Shown here piece by piece: positions 17,246 through 24,927 of a stretch of 64,000 nucleotides of DNA (positions are counted from its first letter, which is position 1; each line of letters begins with the position of its first letter). Source of the stretch: Larkinella soli (GTDB lineage: Bacteria; Bacteroidota; Bacteroidia; Cytophagales; Spirosomataceae). The notes under the pieces were generated by a model. The model saw only the letters and a program-made list of their open reading frames with translations, made no database searches and was not told the origin of the DNA. The stretch is from positions 62,001 through 126,000 of the forward strand of contig NZ_QTJY01000015.1 in the NCBI RefSeq assembly GCF_003703975.1. The letters are read 5' to 3'. A program made the position numbers and the translations under genes.

Positions 17246-19009
17246 ATGCCAGCCTCCCGTCGTCATTTCCTGAAACTCACCGGTCTAAGCGGTCTCGGAC
17301 TCACCGCCGGCCTCCCCCAACTCTACGCCCGGGCGGCCGGTCCGCCGGCCGAAACCGACTACGACCAGATCATCGTCGGCGGCACCCCGGCCGGGATCAT
17401 GGCCGCCGTCGCAGCCGCCCGGATGGGCAGAAAATCGCTGATCCTGGAGCGTTCCGCGTATATCGGCGGCCTGCCCGCCAACGGCCTGGGTGCTACCGAC
17501 ATCGCCACCCGGGGTGCCACGGGCGGGCTGTTTCTGGAGTTCGTGCAGCGCATCAGAAAATTCTATGTCGACCAGTACGGGGCCGACTCCCAGCAGGTGA
17601 AAGACTGCTCGGAAGGATACCATTTCGAGCCGTCGGTAGCCGCCCGGATCTTTGATGATTTCATCCGGGAACACCCGGCCGTAACGGTGCTGACGATGCG
17701 GCAGTTCGATTTCGAGTCCGAAAACCTGACCATCAGCCGGAACCGGATTCAGGCCATCCGGGTGCTGAACCGGCAGTCGAAGCAGACGGAAACCTACCGG
17801 GGGCGGTTTTTCATCGACGCCACTTACGAGGGCGACCTGATCGCGGCTGCCGGGGTGCTGTTCTTCCTTGGCCGGGAAGGCAGGACGGAGTACGGGGAGG
17901 TCGGGGCCGGGCGGGTTTACAAATACTGGGGCGGCAAGGAAGGTGAAGGCTCCACGTTTCAGGGCGATAACGCCGTGCAGTCCTACAATTACCGCCTTTG
18001 CCTGACCAACGACCCAAATATCCGGGCAGCCATTCGGAAACCCGCCCGCTACAACCGGGAAGAATACGTGTCGCTGATCGAGGACGTCAAAACCGGCCGG
18101 CATACCGGCGTGGAGGCCCTGAAACTGACCGATGCCCAGCGGGTCGAGAACCTGCGCCGGGCGAAGGAAGGGCTGCCGCCCGAGGTGCCCGGCATGCCGG
18201 TGGGCATTGCCCGGCTGACCAACATGGTGAAGCTGCCGAACCGCAAGAACGACGGCAACAACCAGCACTTGGCCTTTCTTTCTACCGACCTGCCGGAAGA
18301 AAACTGGCCCTATCCGACCTCCGGCTGGGAATGGCGCGACCGCTTCGCCCGGCGGCTTCGGGAGTATACCGAAGGCCTTTTCTACTTCGCCCAGAACGAC
18401 CCCGAACTGCCCGAGTGGTTCCGGAAAGAATGTCTGGAATGGGGCTGGGCCAAAGACGAATACGTCGACAACGGTAATTTTCCGCGACAAATCTACGTAC
18501 GGGAAGGGCGCCGGATGAAGGGCAAATATCTGTTCAAAGCGCAGGACGCCCAGCCGGTGACGCCCGGCGGCCGGCCCCCGTTGCACGCCGACAGCATCAC
18601 GGCCAGTCACTACGCCCTCGACTCACACGCCGTCCGGAAGCGGGAGGCCGGAAAAATTCACCTCGACGGCTTCCTGAGCTACCCGTCGGCAGTCTATACG
18701 GTTCCCTTCGGCGTCATCGTACCGGACTCACCCCTCGAAAACCTGCTGGCTCCGGTGCCGGCTTCGGCCACGCACATCGGCTTTTCGACGCTCCGGATGG
18801 AGCCGTGCTGGATGGCGCTCGGTCAGGCGGCCGGGACGGCGGCGGCGCTCTGCGTCCGGCAGAACACTTCGGTTCACGCCCTCGACGTGCCGACGCTCCA
18901 GAAGGCACTGATTCAGCAGAAAGCCATTCTCGTGTATTTTAAGGAAGTACCGCCCGGCGACCAGAAATTCGAAGCCATGCAGTGGGAAGCCCTCAACCGA
19001 AAGAAATAG
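17246..19009 (+). CDS. exported FAD-dependent oxidoreductase (first of two)
   Basis: A 587-residue protein with a twin-arginine-type signal (SRRHFLKL followed by a hydrophobic stretch), implying export folded with its flavin. The dinucleotide-binding fold starts YDQIIVGGTPAGIMAAVAAARMG and continues with LILERSAYIGGLPANGLG. C-terminal motifs include THIGFSTLRMEP and ALGQAAGTAAAL, typical of the FAD_oxidored family often annotated 'FAD-dependent oxidoreductase' or 'xanthan lyase' in sugar-degradation loci. Substrate unknown, likely a sugar or glycoside. The next gene is a paralogue 8 bp downstream, so the two are one transcription unit. Confidence 0.8.
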   Translation: MPASRRHFLKLTGLSGLGLTAGLPQLYARAAGPPAETDYDQIIVGGTPAGIMAAVAAARMGRKSLILERSAYIGGLPANGLGATDIATRGATGGLFLEFVQRIRKFYVDQYGADSQQVKDCSEGYHFEPSVAARIFDDFIREHPAVTVLTMRQFDFESENLTISRNRIQAIRVLNRQSKQTETYRGRFFIDATYEGDLIAAAGVLFFLGREGRTEYGEVGAGRVYKYWGGKEGEGSTFQGDNAVQSYNYRLCLTNDPNIRAAIRKPARYNREEYVSLIEDVKTGRHTGVEALKLTDAQRVENLRRAKEGLPPEVPGMPVGIARLTNMVKLPNRKNDGNNQHLAFLSTDLPEENWPYPTSGWEWRDRFARRLREYTEGLFYFAQNDPELPEWFRKECLEWGWAKDEYVDNGNFPRQIYVREGRRMKGKYLFKAQDAQPVTPGGRPPLHADSITASHYALDSHAVRKREAGKIHLDGFLSYPSAVYTVPFGVIVPDSPLENLLAPVPASATHIGFSTLRMEPCWMALGQAAGTAAALCVRQNTSVHALDVPTLQKALIQQKAILVYFKEVPPGDQKFEAMQWEALNRKK

Positions 19010-19017
19010 CCAAAACC

Positions 19018-21015
19018 ATGCGATTTCTGAAACTCCTTTGCTTGACCTTTCTGAGTTTTCCGGCCCTCGCCCAGCAGCAGCAGGTGGACATCTGCGTGTA
19101 CGGCGGCACCTCGGGGGGCGTCATGGCGGCCTACACCGCCCGGATGATGGGCAAATCCGTCCTCCTGATCGAACCCGGGCGGCACCTCGGCGGCATGAGT
19201 TCCGGCGGGCTGGGCTATACCGACATCGGCAACAAATACGCCATCAGCGGCCTGGCGCTGGATTTTTACCGGCGCATCGGGCGGCATTACGGCCGGTTTG
19301 AGCAGTGGACCTTTGAGCCGAAAGTCGCCGAAGCTCTGTTCAACGATTACGTGAAACGGGCCGGGGTACCGGTCGTGTACGAACGGCGGGTCATCGGGGT
19401 GAAGAAGGCCGGGCCGGCCATTCAGGACATTACGCTTGAAAACTCCGCCCGCCCGGGTTCGACGGCCCTGACGGTTCGGGCCAGCATATTTATTGACTGC
19501 TCCTACGAAGGCGACCTGATGGCGAAAGCCGGCGTCTCCTACGCGGTGGGCCGCGAAGACAACCGCCAGTACAACGAAACCTACAACGGCGTGCAGCTCA
19601 TGACGGGCCACCAGCTCCCCGACGGCATCGACCCCTACCGAACGCCGGGGAATCCCGAAAGCGGGCTGCTCTGGGGCGTCAGTGCCGAAAAACTCCTGCC
19701 TGCCGGCTCGGGCGACCGAAAGGTGCAGGCCTATAATTACCGCATCTGTTTGACCCGCAACCCCGCCAACCGCATTCCGATCACCCGCCCGGCCGACTAT
19801 GACTCGACCCGGTATGAACTGCTGATCCGGCTGATCGAGAAAAAGCCCTGGAAAACGCTGAACGACGGCTTTATCTGGAGCCTCATGCCCAACGACAAAA
19901 CCGACATCAATAACCGCAACGGCTTCTCGACGGACATGATCGGTATGAACTGGGACTACCCGGAGGCCTCCTACCAGCGCCGGGAAGAAATCATCCGGCA
20001 GCACGAGAGCTACACCAAAGGGCTGCTTTATTTCGTCGGGCACGACGCCCGGGTGCCGCAGGCCGTGCGGGAGCAGATGCAGCAGTGGGGCTACCCGAAA
20101 GACGAATACACCGACAACGGCCACTGGTCCCCGCAGCTGTACGTCCGGGAGGCCCGTCGGATGATCGGCGCTTACGTCATGACGCAGGCCAACTGCCAGG
20201 GCCGGGAGGTCGTGGAGGACGCCGTCGGGATGGCCGCCTATACCATGGATTCACATAATATTCAGCGCATTGTCATCGAGAAGGACGGCGTGCGGATGGC
20301 GAAGAACGAAGGCAACGTGGAGATCGGCGGGTTTCCGCCCTATCCGATCGCCTACCGCTCGCTGACGCCGAAAGCCGCCGAGTGTACGAACCTGCTCGTG
20401 CCGGTCTGCCTCTCGGCCACGCACATCGCCTACGGGTCGATCCGGATGGAGCCGGTGTTCATGGTGCTGGGGCAGTCGTCGGCCGTAGCGGCCGCGATGG
20501 CGATTGACGGCAAAACCGGGGTGCAGAACGTGGATGTGAAAAAACTTCAGGCCCGGCTGCGCGACAATCCGCTGGCCGACGGCAGCGCCCCCGATGTGCT
20601 GGTAGACAACGATAACCGGGAAGCCGTGACTCTGACCGGCAACTGGCAGACCGAAAAGAAGGGCGGCTACGGCCCCTCGCTGCTGATCGACGAGCGCCCG
20701 GGCGAGGGAGCGAAAACGGCGGTCTTCACCCCGAATCTGACGCGGGCCGGCCGGTATTCGGTATATACCTATTTCCCGCGTCTGAAAAACGAGACCTCCG
20801 TGACCCATTTTACGGTTTTCGACGGCAGGCAGGCGAAGGAGGTGCCCATCCGCACGGCCGAGGTGGTGGTACAGGGCCAGACCTCCGGGGAGTGGGTGTC
20901 GCTGGGTACCTATGACCTGCCGCAGGGCCGGAAAGCCTCGGTGACGGTGTCCGGTAAAGAGGCCGACGGAGTCGTGGTGGCCGATGCGGTGCTATTTGTA
21001 CCGGCTGGAAAATAA
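19018..21015 (+). CDS. exported FAD-dependent oxidoreductase with C-terminal golvesin/xanthan-lyase-type domain
   Basis: A 665-residue paralogue of the preceding protein. A Sec-type signal (MRFLKLLCLTFLSFPALAQ) replaces the Tat signal. The flavin fold reads VDICVYGGTSGGVMAAYTARMMG, then GRHLGGMSSGGLGYTD; the C-terminal flavin motifs are THIAYGSIRMEPVFMVLGQSSA. Residues about 535-665 form an added beta-sandwich resembling the golvesin/xanthan lyase carbohydrate-binding domain (GRYSVYTYFPR, SGEWVSLGTYDLPQG). The ATG at 19018 starts the signal peptide; the frame itself opens further upstream inside the previous gene. Substrate unknown; context suggests carbohydrate. Confidence 0.8.
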   Translation: MRFLKLLCLTFLSFPALAQQQQVDICVYGGTSGGVMAAYTARMMGKSVLLIEPGRHLGGMSSGGLGYTDIGNKYAISGLALDFYRRIGRHYGRFEQWTFEPKVAEALFNDYVKRAGVPVVYERRVIGVKKAGPAIQDITLENSARPGSTALTVRASIFIDCSYEGDLMAKAGVSYAVGREDNRQYNETYNGVQLMTGHQLPDGIDPYRTPGNPESGLLWGVSAEKLLPAGSGDRKVQAYNYRICLTRNPANRIPITRPADYDSTRYELLIRLIEKKPWKTLNDGFIWSLMPNDKTDINNRNGFSTDMIGMNWDYPEASYQRREEIIRQHESYTKGLLYFVGHDARVPQAVREQMQQWGYPKDEYTDNGHWSPQLYVREARRMIGAYVMTQANCQGREVVEDAVGMAAYTMDSHNIQRIVIEKDGVRMAKNEGNVEIGGFPPYPIAYRSLTPKAAECTNLLVPVCLSATHIAYGSIRMEPVFMVLGQSSAVAAAMAIDGKTGVQNVDVKKLQARLRDNPLADGSAPDVLVDNDNREAVTLTGNWQTEKKGGYGPSLLIDERPGEGAKTAVFTPNLTRAGRYSVYTYFPRLKNETSVTHFTVFDGRQAKEVPIRTAEVVVQGQTSGEWVSLGTYDLPQGRKASVTVSGKEADGVVVADAVLFVPAGK

Positions 21016-21034
21016 GGCGGTTTTTAAAATGATT

Positions 21035-21089
21035 GAGTAAAGAAAGTCGAATATACTCTTTTATCGTGAGATATTACTTAATTTTACTC
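21035..21089. promoter_or_regulatory. nested dyad upstream of kduD
   Basis: GAGTAAA (21035-21041) pairs with TTTACTC (21083-21089), enclosing a smaller imperfect dyad ATAtaCTC / GAGaTAT. It ends two bases before the kduD ATG. It could be an operator or a leader hairpin; no binding protein can be named. Confidence 0.35.
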
Positions 21090-21091
21090 TC

Positions 21092-21865
21092 ATGATATTA
21101 GACTTATTCTCTCTTCAGGGTAAAGTTGCCCTGGTGACCGGCGTCAAACGCGGCATCGGCCGGGCTATGGCGACCGCGCTGGCCGAAGCCGGAGCCGACA
21201 TCATCGGCGTGTCGGCCACTCTCGAACCCGGCAGTGAGGTGGAAGCCGCCGTAACGGCGCTGGGGCGGAAATTCTACCCTTTCCCGGTCGATTTTACGGA
21301 GCGGACGGCCTTGTATACGTTCCTCGAAACCGTCCGCAGCGAATGTCCGCCCGTGGATATTCTGATCAACAATGCGGGCAACATCCGGCGCAAACCGGCC
21401 GCCGAACACCCGGACGAATACTGGGACGAAATCATCGAGATCAACCTCAATGCCCAGTTCGTGCTGAGCCGGGAGATCGGGGCGGAGATGCTGGCGCGTG
21501 AGGTCGGCTATAATCGGAAAATCATCTTTACGGCCTCGCTGCTGACGTTTCAGGGCGGGGTCAACGTGCCGGGGTATGCAGCCAGCAAGGGTGCCGTCGG
21601 GTCGCTGACGAAAGCCCTCGCGAACGAGTGGGCGGGGCGGGGCATCAACGTCAACGCCATTGCTCCGGGCTATATCGCCACCGACAATACCGCGGCCCTG
21701 CGGGCCGATGCCGACCGTAACCCGGCTATTCTGGCCCGCATTCCGGCCGGCCGCTGGGGAGAGGCCGACGATTTGAAAGGGGCCGCCGTCTACCTGGCTT
21801 CAGCCGCTTCCGATTACGTTCACGGAACCATCCTGACCGTCGACGGGGGCTGGATGGGGCGATAA
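21092..21865 (+). CDS. kduD: SDR oxidoreductase, 2-dehydro-3-deoxy-D-gluconate 5-dehydrogenase type
   Basis: A 257-residue short-chain dehydrogenase. Visible motifs: cofactor loop TGVKRGIGRAMA, NNAGNIRR (the IRR after NNAG is characteristic of KduD), catalytic Ser in FTASLLTFQGG, and YAASK with the catalytic Tyr and Lys. In pectin and uronate catabolism KduD interconverts 2,5-diketo-3-deoxygluconate and 2-keto-3-deoxygluconate using NAD(H). No kduI, kdgK or kdgA is nearby, so the assignment to that pathway is by sequence only. It follows the second FAD oxidoreductase by 76 bp on the same strand and has no signal peptide. Confidence 0.75.
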   Translation: MILDLFSLQGKVALVTGVKRGIGRAMATALAEAGADIIGVSATLEPGSEVEAAVTALGRKFYPFPVDFTERTALYTFLETVRSECPPVDILINNAGNIRRKPAAEHPDEYWDEIIEINLNAQFVLSREIGAEMLAREVGYNRKIIFTASLLTFQGGVNVPGYAASKGAVGSLTKALANEWAGRGINVNAIAPGYIATDNTAALRADADRNPAILARIPAGRWGEADDLKGAAVYLASAASDYVHGTILTVDGGWMGR

Positions 21866-21931
21866 CCGGCTTAACCCGAAACACTCCGGACGGTTTTGGA
21901 GTTAAACGCTGAAACAAACCTCACCAGCGTA

Positions 21932-22456
21932 ATGGAAAATAACGAAAGAAACGTGATCGGGAATCACGATCGGAACAGCGAACGACACGATCAGAATAAC
22001 GAACGATTCGATCCGCAGGCGCGGGACCCGGAATATTACTCACGTGATCCATATCAGCACGGCACTTCAGACTTCGGCGCACCGAGCGAAGGCGTCGGGG
22101 CCGGTCAGTTCCATTCGGTTGCCCCGAAGGATCAGGGCGACGAAGCCCGTGAAACCAGCGCCGATAAGGATCTGCATAACGTCGATCACGAATACGAAGG
22201 CCGCCCGGACAGCCTCGGTACGACCGAGGAATGGGACGTCGATCCGAACGTAATCGCCAAAGACCGCCGGGATGCGGCCCGCCAGCCGGAAAGCGTCGAC
22301 AGCGGTCTGCCGAGCAGCGTGGAAGGCATCCCCGACAACCCGTCCGACGAGGCCCTGTTCGTCCGGAAAGACGCTACTTTTCTGGAAGAAGGGGACGACC
22401 CGGGTGCCGGCTACGACCCGCATAAGGTAGGTTATGACGACAAAGACAAGGAATAG
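21932..22456 (+). CDS. acidic, probably disordered protein of unknown function
   Basis: A 174-residue protein rich in Asp, Glu, Asn, Arg and Gly with no hydrophobic core or signal. The start MENNERNVIGNHDRNSERHD is followed by RDPEYYSRDPYQ and a Pro/Asp-rich tail ending DDKDKE. Such composition is seen in stress-associated hydrophilic proteins, but I do not recognise the family. The in-frame codon at 21896 is rejected in favour of the ATG at 21932. A strong terminator follows, ending the unit. Confidence 0.6.
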   Translation: MENNERNVIGNHDRNSERHDQNNERFDPQARDPEYYSRDPYQHGTSDFGAPSEGVGAGQFHSVAPKDQGDEARETSADKDLHNVDHEYEGRPDSLGTTEEWDVDPNVIAKDRRDAARQPESVDSGLPSSVEGIPDNPSDEALFVRKDATFLEEGDDPGAGYDPHKVGYDDKDKE

Positions 22457-22474
22457 AAGATCCCCCATACATAC

Positions 22475-22512
22475 CGAGCGGCCCGCCCTTCCCGGCGGGC
22501 CGCTCGTTTTTT
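22475..22512 (+). terminator. strong rho-independent terminator
   Basis: A perfect 13-bp GC-rich stem (beginning CGAGCGGCCCGCC) with a 6-nt loop and T6 tail, 18 bp after the stop of the acidic protein gene. Confidence 0.92.
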
Positions 22513-22516
22513 ATCC

Positions 22517-22600
22517 AAAATAGTTGGCGTATCCCGCCGGGTTTTCTAATATTGCTACGTTGTAACCCCGACTGAGGGCGATACTGAACCCAACTATTTT
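22517..22600. promoter_or_regulatory. promoter region bounded by perfect 11-bp inverted repeats
   Basis: AAAATAGTTGG (22517-22527) and CCAACTATTTT (22590-22600) are perfect inverted repeats, 62 bp apart. Between them lies a promoter-like pair: GTTG (22523-22526), a 20-bp spacer and TAATATTG (22547-22554), one base from the TAnnTTTG consensus. The right arm ends 8 bp before the DUF1080 ATG. The arms could be a protein-binding site or the ends of an invertible segment; no recombinase gene is in this window. Confidence 0.45.
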
Positions 22601-22608
22601 CTTTCTGT

Positions 22609-23328
22609 ATGCATATCCCTGTCAAAATGCTGGCACGCGTCGCGCTGCTGGCTCTTACGCTCAACATGGCCGGCACTCCGTCGGCCGATGCCTTCAAACC
22701 GAAGAAGGCCAAATGGATGAAACTGTTCGACGGCAAATCCTTCACCGGATGGCATAACTACCTGAAACCAAATCAGAACGTTTCCGACAAGTGGAAGATT
22801 GAAGACGGCGCCATCGTACTCGACGGCCGGGGCGGTGGTGACCTGGTGACCGACAAGGAATACGGTAACTTCGAACTGGAACTGGAATGGAAGATCTCCG
22901 AGGGCGGCAACAGCGGGATTATGTACCACGTGCATGAAGACCCCAAATTCCGAGCTACCTACGCGACCGGCCCCGAAGTGCAGGTCCTCGACAACGAACG
23001 CCACCCTGATGCCAAGGCCGGCCGCAACAACAACCGCACCGCCGGTTCGCTCTACGACATGCTGCCGCCCTCCGACCTGTCGGCCCACAAACCCGCCGGA
23101 GAGTGGAACAAGGTGCGGATCGTGGTCAATAACGGCAAAGCCGAGCATTATCTGAACGGAAAAAAGATCGTCGAATACCCGACGAGCGGGCCGGAATGGG
23201 ATAAAATGGTGAGCGAAAGCAAGTTCAAGGGGTGGGAAGGCTTCGGTAAATACAACACCGGCCACATCGCCCTCCAGGACCACGGCGACAAGGTGTGGTA
23301 CCGGAATATTCGAATCAGAGAACTTTAA
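22609..23328 (+). CDS. secreted DUF1080 protein (3-keto-disaccharide hydrolase family)
   Basis: A 239-residue protein with a signal peptide ending near SADA. The DUF1080 beta-sandwich starts KLFDGKSFTGWHNY and includes GNFELELEWKISEGGNSGIMYHV, PEVQVLDNERH and HIALQDHGDKVWYRNIRIREL. The family resembles concanavalin-like glycan-binding folds; some members hydrolyse 3-keto-glucosides. Longer than the other DUF1080 protein in this window (36002-36598) and not closely similar to it. The next gene is an isomerase-like TIM barrel, consistent with sugar catabolism. A palindromic repeat immediately follows its stop. Confidence 0.8.
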   Translation: MHIPVKMLARVALLALTLNMAGTPSADAFKPKKAKWMKLFDGKSFTGWHNYLKPNQNVSDKWKIEDGAIVLDGRGGGDLVTDKEYGNFELELEWKISEGGNSGIMYHVHEDPKFRATYATGPEVQVLDNERHPDAKAGRNNNRTAGSLYDMLPPSDLSAHKPAGEWNKVRIVVNNGKAEHYLNGKKIVEYPTSGPEWDKMVSESKFKGWEGFGKYNTGHIALQDHGDKVWYRNIRIREL

Positions 23329-23431
23329 AATAATTGGATGATTGAATGATTGAATGGTTGAATGAAGCTCCGCAATGCAGAAAATGGCAGCGTAACATTC
23401 AACCATTCAATCATTCAATCATTCAACAATT
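23329..23431. repeat. dispersed palindromic element, copy 2
   Basis: Arms of 36 bp (23329-23364 and 23396-23431) are inverted copies with about three mismatches, built from (A/G)TTGAATG units, around a 31-nt centre. The centre resembles the centre of the copy at 3077-3185 in reverse complement. It lies exactly between the DUF1080 stop and the next start, so it could form a long hairpin in a shared transcript. Confidence 0.8.
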
Positions 23432-23440
23432 CCTAACTTC

Positions 23441-24322
23441 ATGACCTCTCCTTCCCGCCGTTCGGCCCTGAAATCCCTGGCCGGCACTGCCCTGACCGTT
23501 TCTGCCCTCGACTCTTTTGCGGCTCGTATGGACGCTATGGAACAAAATACGCCCCCGGCCCTGAAAGGCCGCATCCGACACGCCGTATGCCGCTGGTGCT
23601 ACGGTAAAATCCCCCTGGAGGATTTCTGCAAGGCCGCCAAGGAAATGGGCATTCAGGGCATCGACCTGACCGGCCCGGCCGAATGGCCCGTCCTGAAGAA
23701 ATACGGTCTGGAATGCTCGATGGCCCAGGGGGCCGGCAAAGGCATCAACGACGGCTTCAACGACCCGAAGTTTCATGATGAACTGGTCGCCAGCTACGAG
23801 GCCATCTTCCCGAAGCTGAAGGACGCGGGCATCAAAAACGTGATCTGCTTCTCCGGCAACCGGCGCGGCATGTCTGACGAACAGGGCATGAAAAACTGCG
23901 CCGTCGGGCTGAAGCGCCTGATGAGCAGCGCCGAGAAACACGGCGTTACCATGATCATGGAACTGCTCAACAGCAAGGTCGACCACAAGGATTACATGTG
24001 CGACCATACCGCCTGGGGCGCCGAACTCTGCAAGATGGTCGGCTCGGAAAACCTCAAGCTGCTGTATGACATTTACCATATGCAGATCATGGAGGGCGAC
24101 ATCATCCGGACCCTGAAGGCCAACACCCAGTACATCGGACACTACCACACGGGCGGCAACCCGGGCCGGAACGAGATCGACGACTCGCAGGAGATCTTCT
24201 ACCCGGCCGTCATGAAAGCCATCCTCGATACCGGATACAAAGGCTTCGTGGCTCAGGAGTTTATCCCGAAACGCGACCCGCTGACCTCTTTAAAGGAAGG
24301 CGTGCTGATCTGCGACGTTTAA
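23441..24322 (+). CDS. hydroxypyruvate isomerase-like TIM-barrel protein, exported
   Basis: A 293-residue sugar phosphate isomerase/epimerase-fold protein. The N-terminus SPSRRSALKSLAGTAL looks like a Tat or Sec signal. Metal-site motifs of the Hyi/AP-endonuclease-2 fold appear in order: MIMELLNSKVDHKDYMCD, LLYDIYHMQIMEGD, IGHYHTGGNPGR and AQEFIP. In the best-known enzyme the reaction is hydroxypyruvate to tartronate semialdehyde; exported Bacteroidota members more likely act on sugars or keto-sugars, which suits the DUF1080 neighbour. A terminator follows. Confidence 0.75.
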   Translation: MTSPSRRSALKSLAGTALTVSALDSFAARMDAMEQNTPPALKGRIRHAVCRWCYGKIPLEDFCKAAKEMGIQGIDLTGPAEWPVLKKYGLECSMAQGAGKGINDGFNDPKFHDELVASYEAIFPKLKDAGIKNVICFSGNRRGMSDEQGMKNCAVGLKRLMSSAEKHGVTMIMELLNSKVDHKDYMCDHTAWGAELCKMVGSENLKLLYDIYHMQIMEGDIIRTLKANTQYIGHYHTGGNPGRNEIDDSQEIFYPAVMKAILDTGYKGFVAQEFIPKRDPLTSLKEGVLICDV

Positions 24323-24326
24323 TTTA

Positions 24327-24392
24327 AAACGACGGTGCCGCCGGTTTACGCCCGGGATTTCCCTTGAGCGCAGATCGGCGGCACCGTCGTTT
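24327..24392. terminator. bidirectional long-loop terminator
   Basis: A perfect 15-bp stem (24329-24343 with 24376-24390) plus flanking A/T pairs, enclosing a 32-nt loop. It separates the plus-strand isomerase gene from the convergent minus-strand gene at 24414. Confidence 0.8.
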
Positions 24393-24413
24393 GTTTACTG
24401 TCCGGGCGGTTTC

Positions 24414-24821
24414 TTACCGGATGTAGGAGATATACCGTTTCGGCTCATTCACCGGCGGGGCTGCGATTTGCACCTGCCGGATGACCTTCTGCTTCCCGGC
24501 CGCGATGATGAAGCGGTATTTCCCCGGCCCCAGTTCCTTCAGATCGAATTTACGCCAGAACCTCGACTCCTTCCGGCTCAGCGATTCTTCGTACAGCACG
24601 TTGTTCCGCTCGTCCTTTAGCTTGATGCTGACCACCTTAGGCGCATAAACATCCACGAACAGGTTGATCCGGTCTTTCAGGTCCGGTACCATGCCGACCG
24701 CAAAGAAAGCATCGGCTGCGGTCGAATCGTCTGTTCCGTTGGGATTGGCCTGGGCGTGGGAAGTCAGCGCCAGAACGCCGGCCAGAAGCGTGATGAGTAG
24801 TTGGTTGGCAATCGTTTTCAT
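24414..24821 (-). CDS. small secreted protein of unknown function
   Basis: A 135-residue protein with a signal peptide (LLITLLAGVLALTSHAQA). The mature part forms predicted beta strands, with LFVDVYAPKVVSIKLKDERNNVLYEESL and LGPGKYRFIIAAGKQKVIRQVQI, resembling the small Ig-like folds common in Bacteroidota secreted proteins. No catalytic motif is visible. It is divergent from the LysR regulator, 106 bp apart, so that regulator might control it, but this is inference. Confidence 0.6.
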   Translation of the reverse strand: MKTIANQLLITLLAGVLALTSHAQANPNGTDDSTAADAFFAVGMVPDLKDRINLFVDVYAPKVVSIKLKDERNNVLYEESLSRKESRFWRKFDLKELGPGKYRFIIAAGKQKVIRQVQIAAPPVNEPKRYISYIR

Positions 24822-24872
24822 GATTTTTCCGCCGGTGCGGTGGTGTTTGATTTTGATTCAAAGGTCCGCGTT

Positions 24873-24903
24873 TTTGACATATTAGAAAAGCGAATTATTT
24901 TTG
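24873..24903 (+). promoter_or_regulatory. Bacteroidota-type promoter for the LysR gene
   Basis: TTTG (24873-24876), 19-bp spacer, TATTTTTG (24896-24903): exact consensus match, 25 bp before the LysR start codon. Confidence 0.75.
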
Positions 24904-24911
24904 TCGAAATC

Positions 24912-24926
24912 ATGAATAATATTCAT
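24912..24926. promoter_or_regulatory. MetR/LysR-type operator palindrome
   Basis: ATGAATAATATTCAT is a perfect 6+6 palindrome with a 3-bp centre and contains TGAA-N5-TTCA, the MetR consensus. It lies just downstream of the -7 box and ends 1 bp before the LysR start codon, a position suited to autorepression. Confidence 0.55.
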
Positions 24927-24927
24927 C

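Noticed and set aside
15681-24322. Classical polysaccharide utilisation locus
   Set aside because: No SusC/SusD pair, and no hybrid two-component or ECF sigma regulator in the block.
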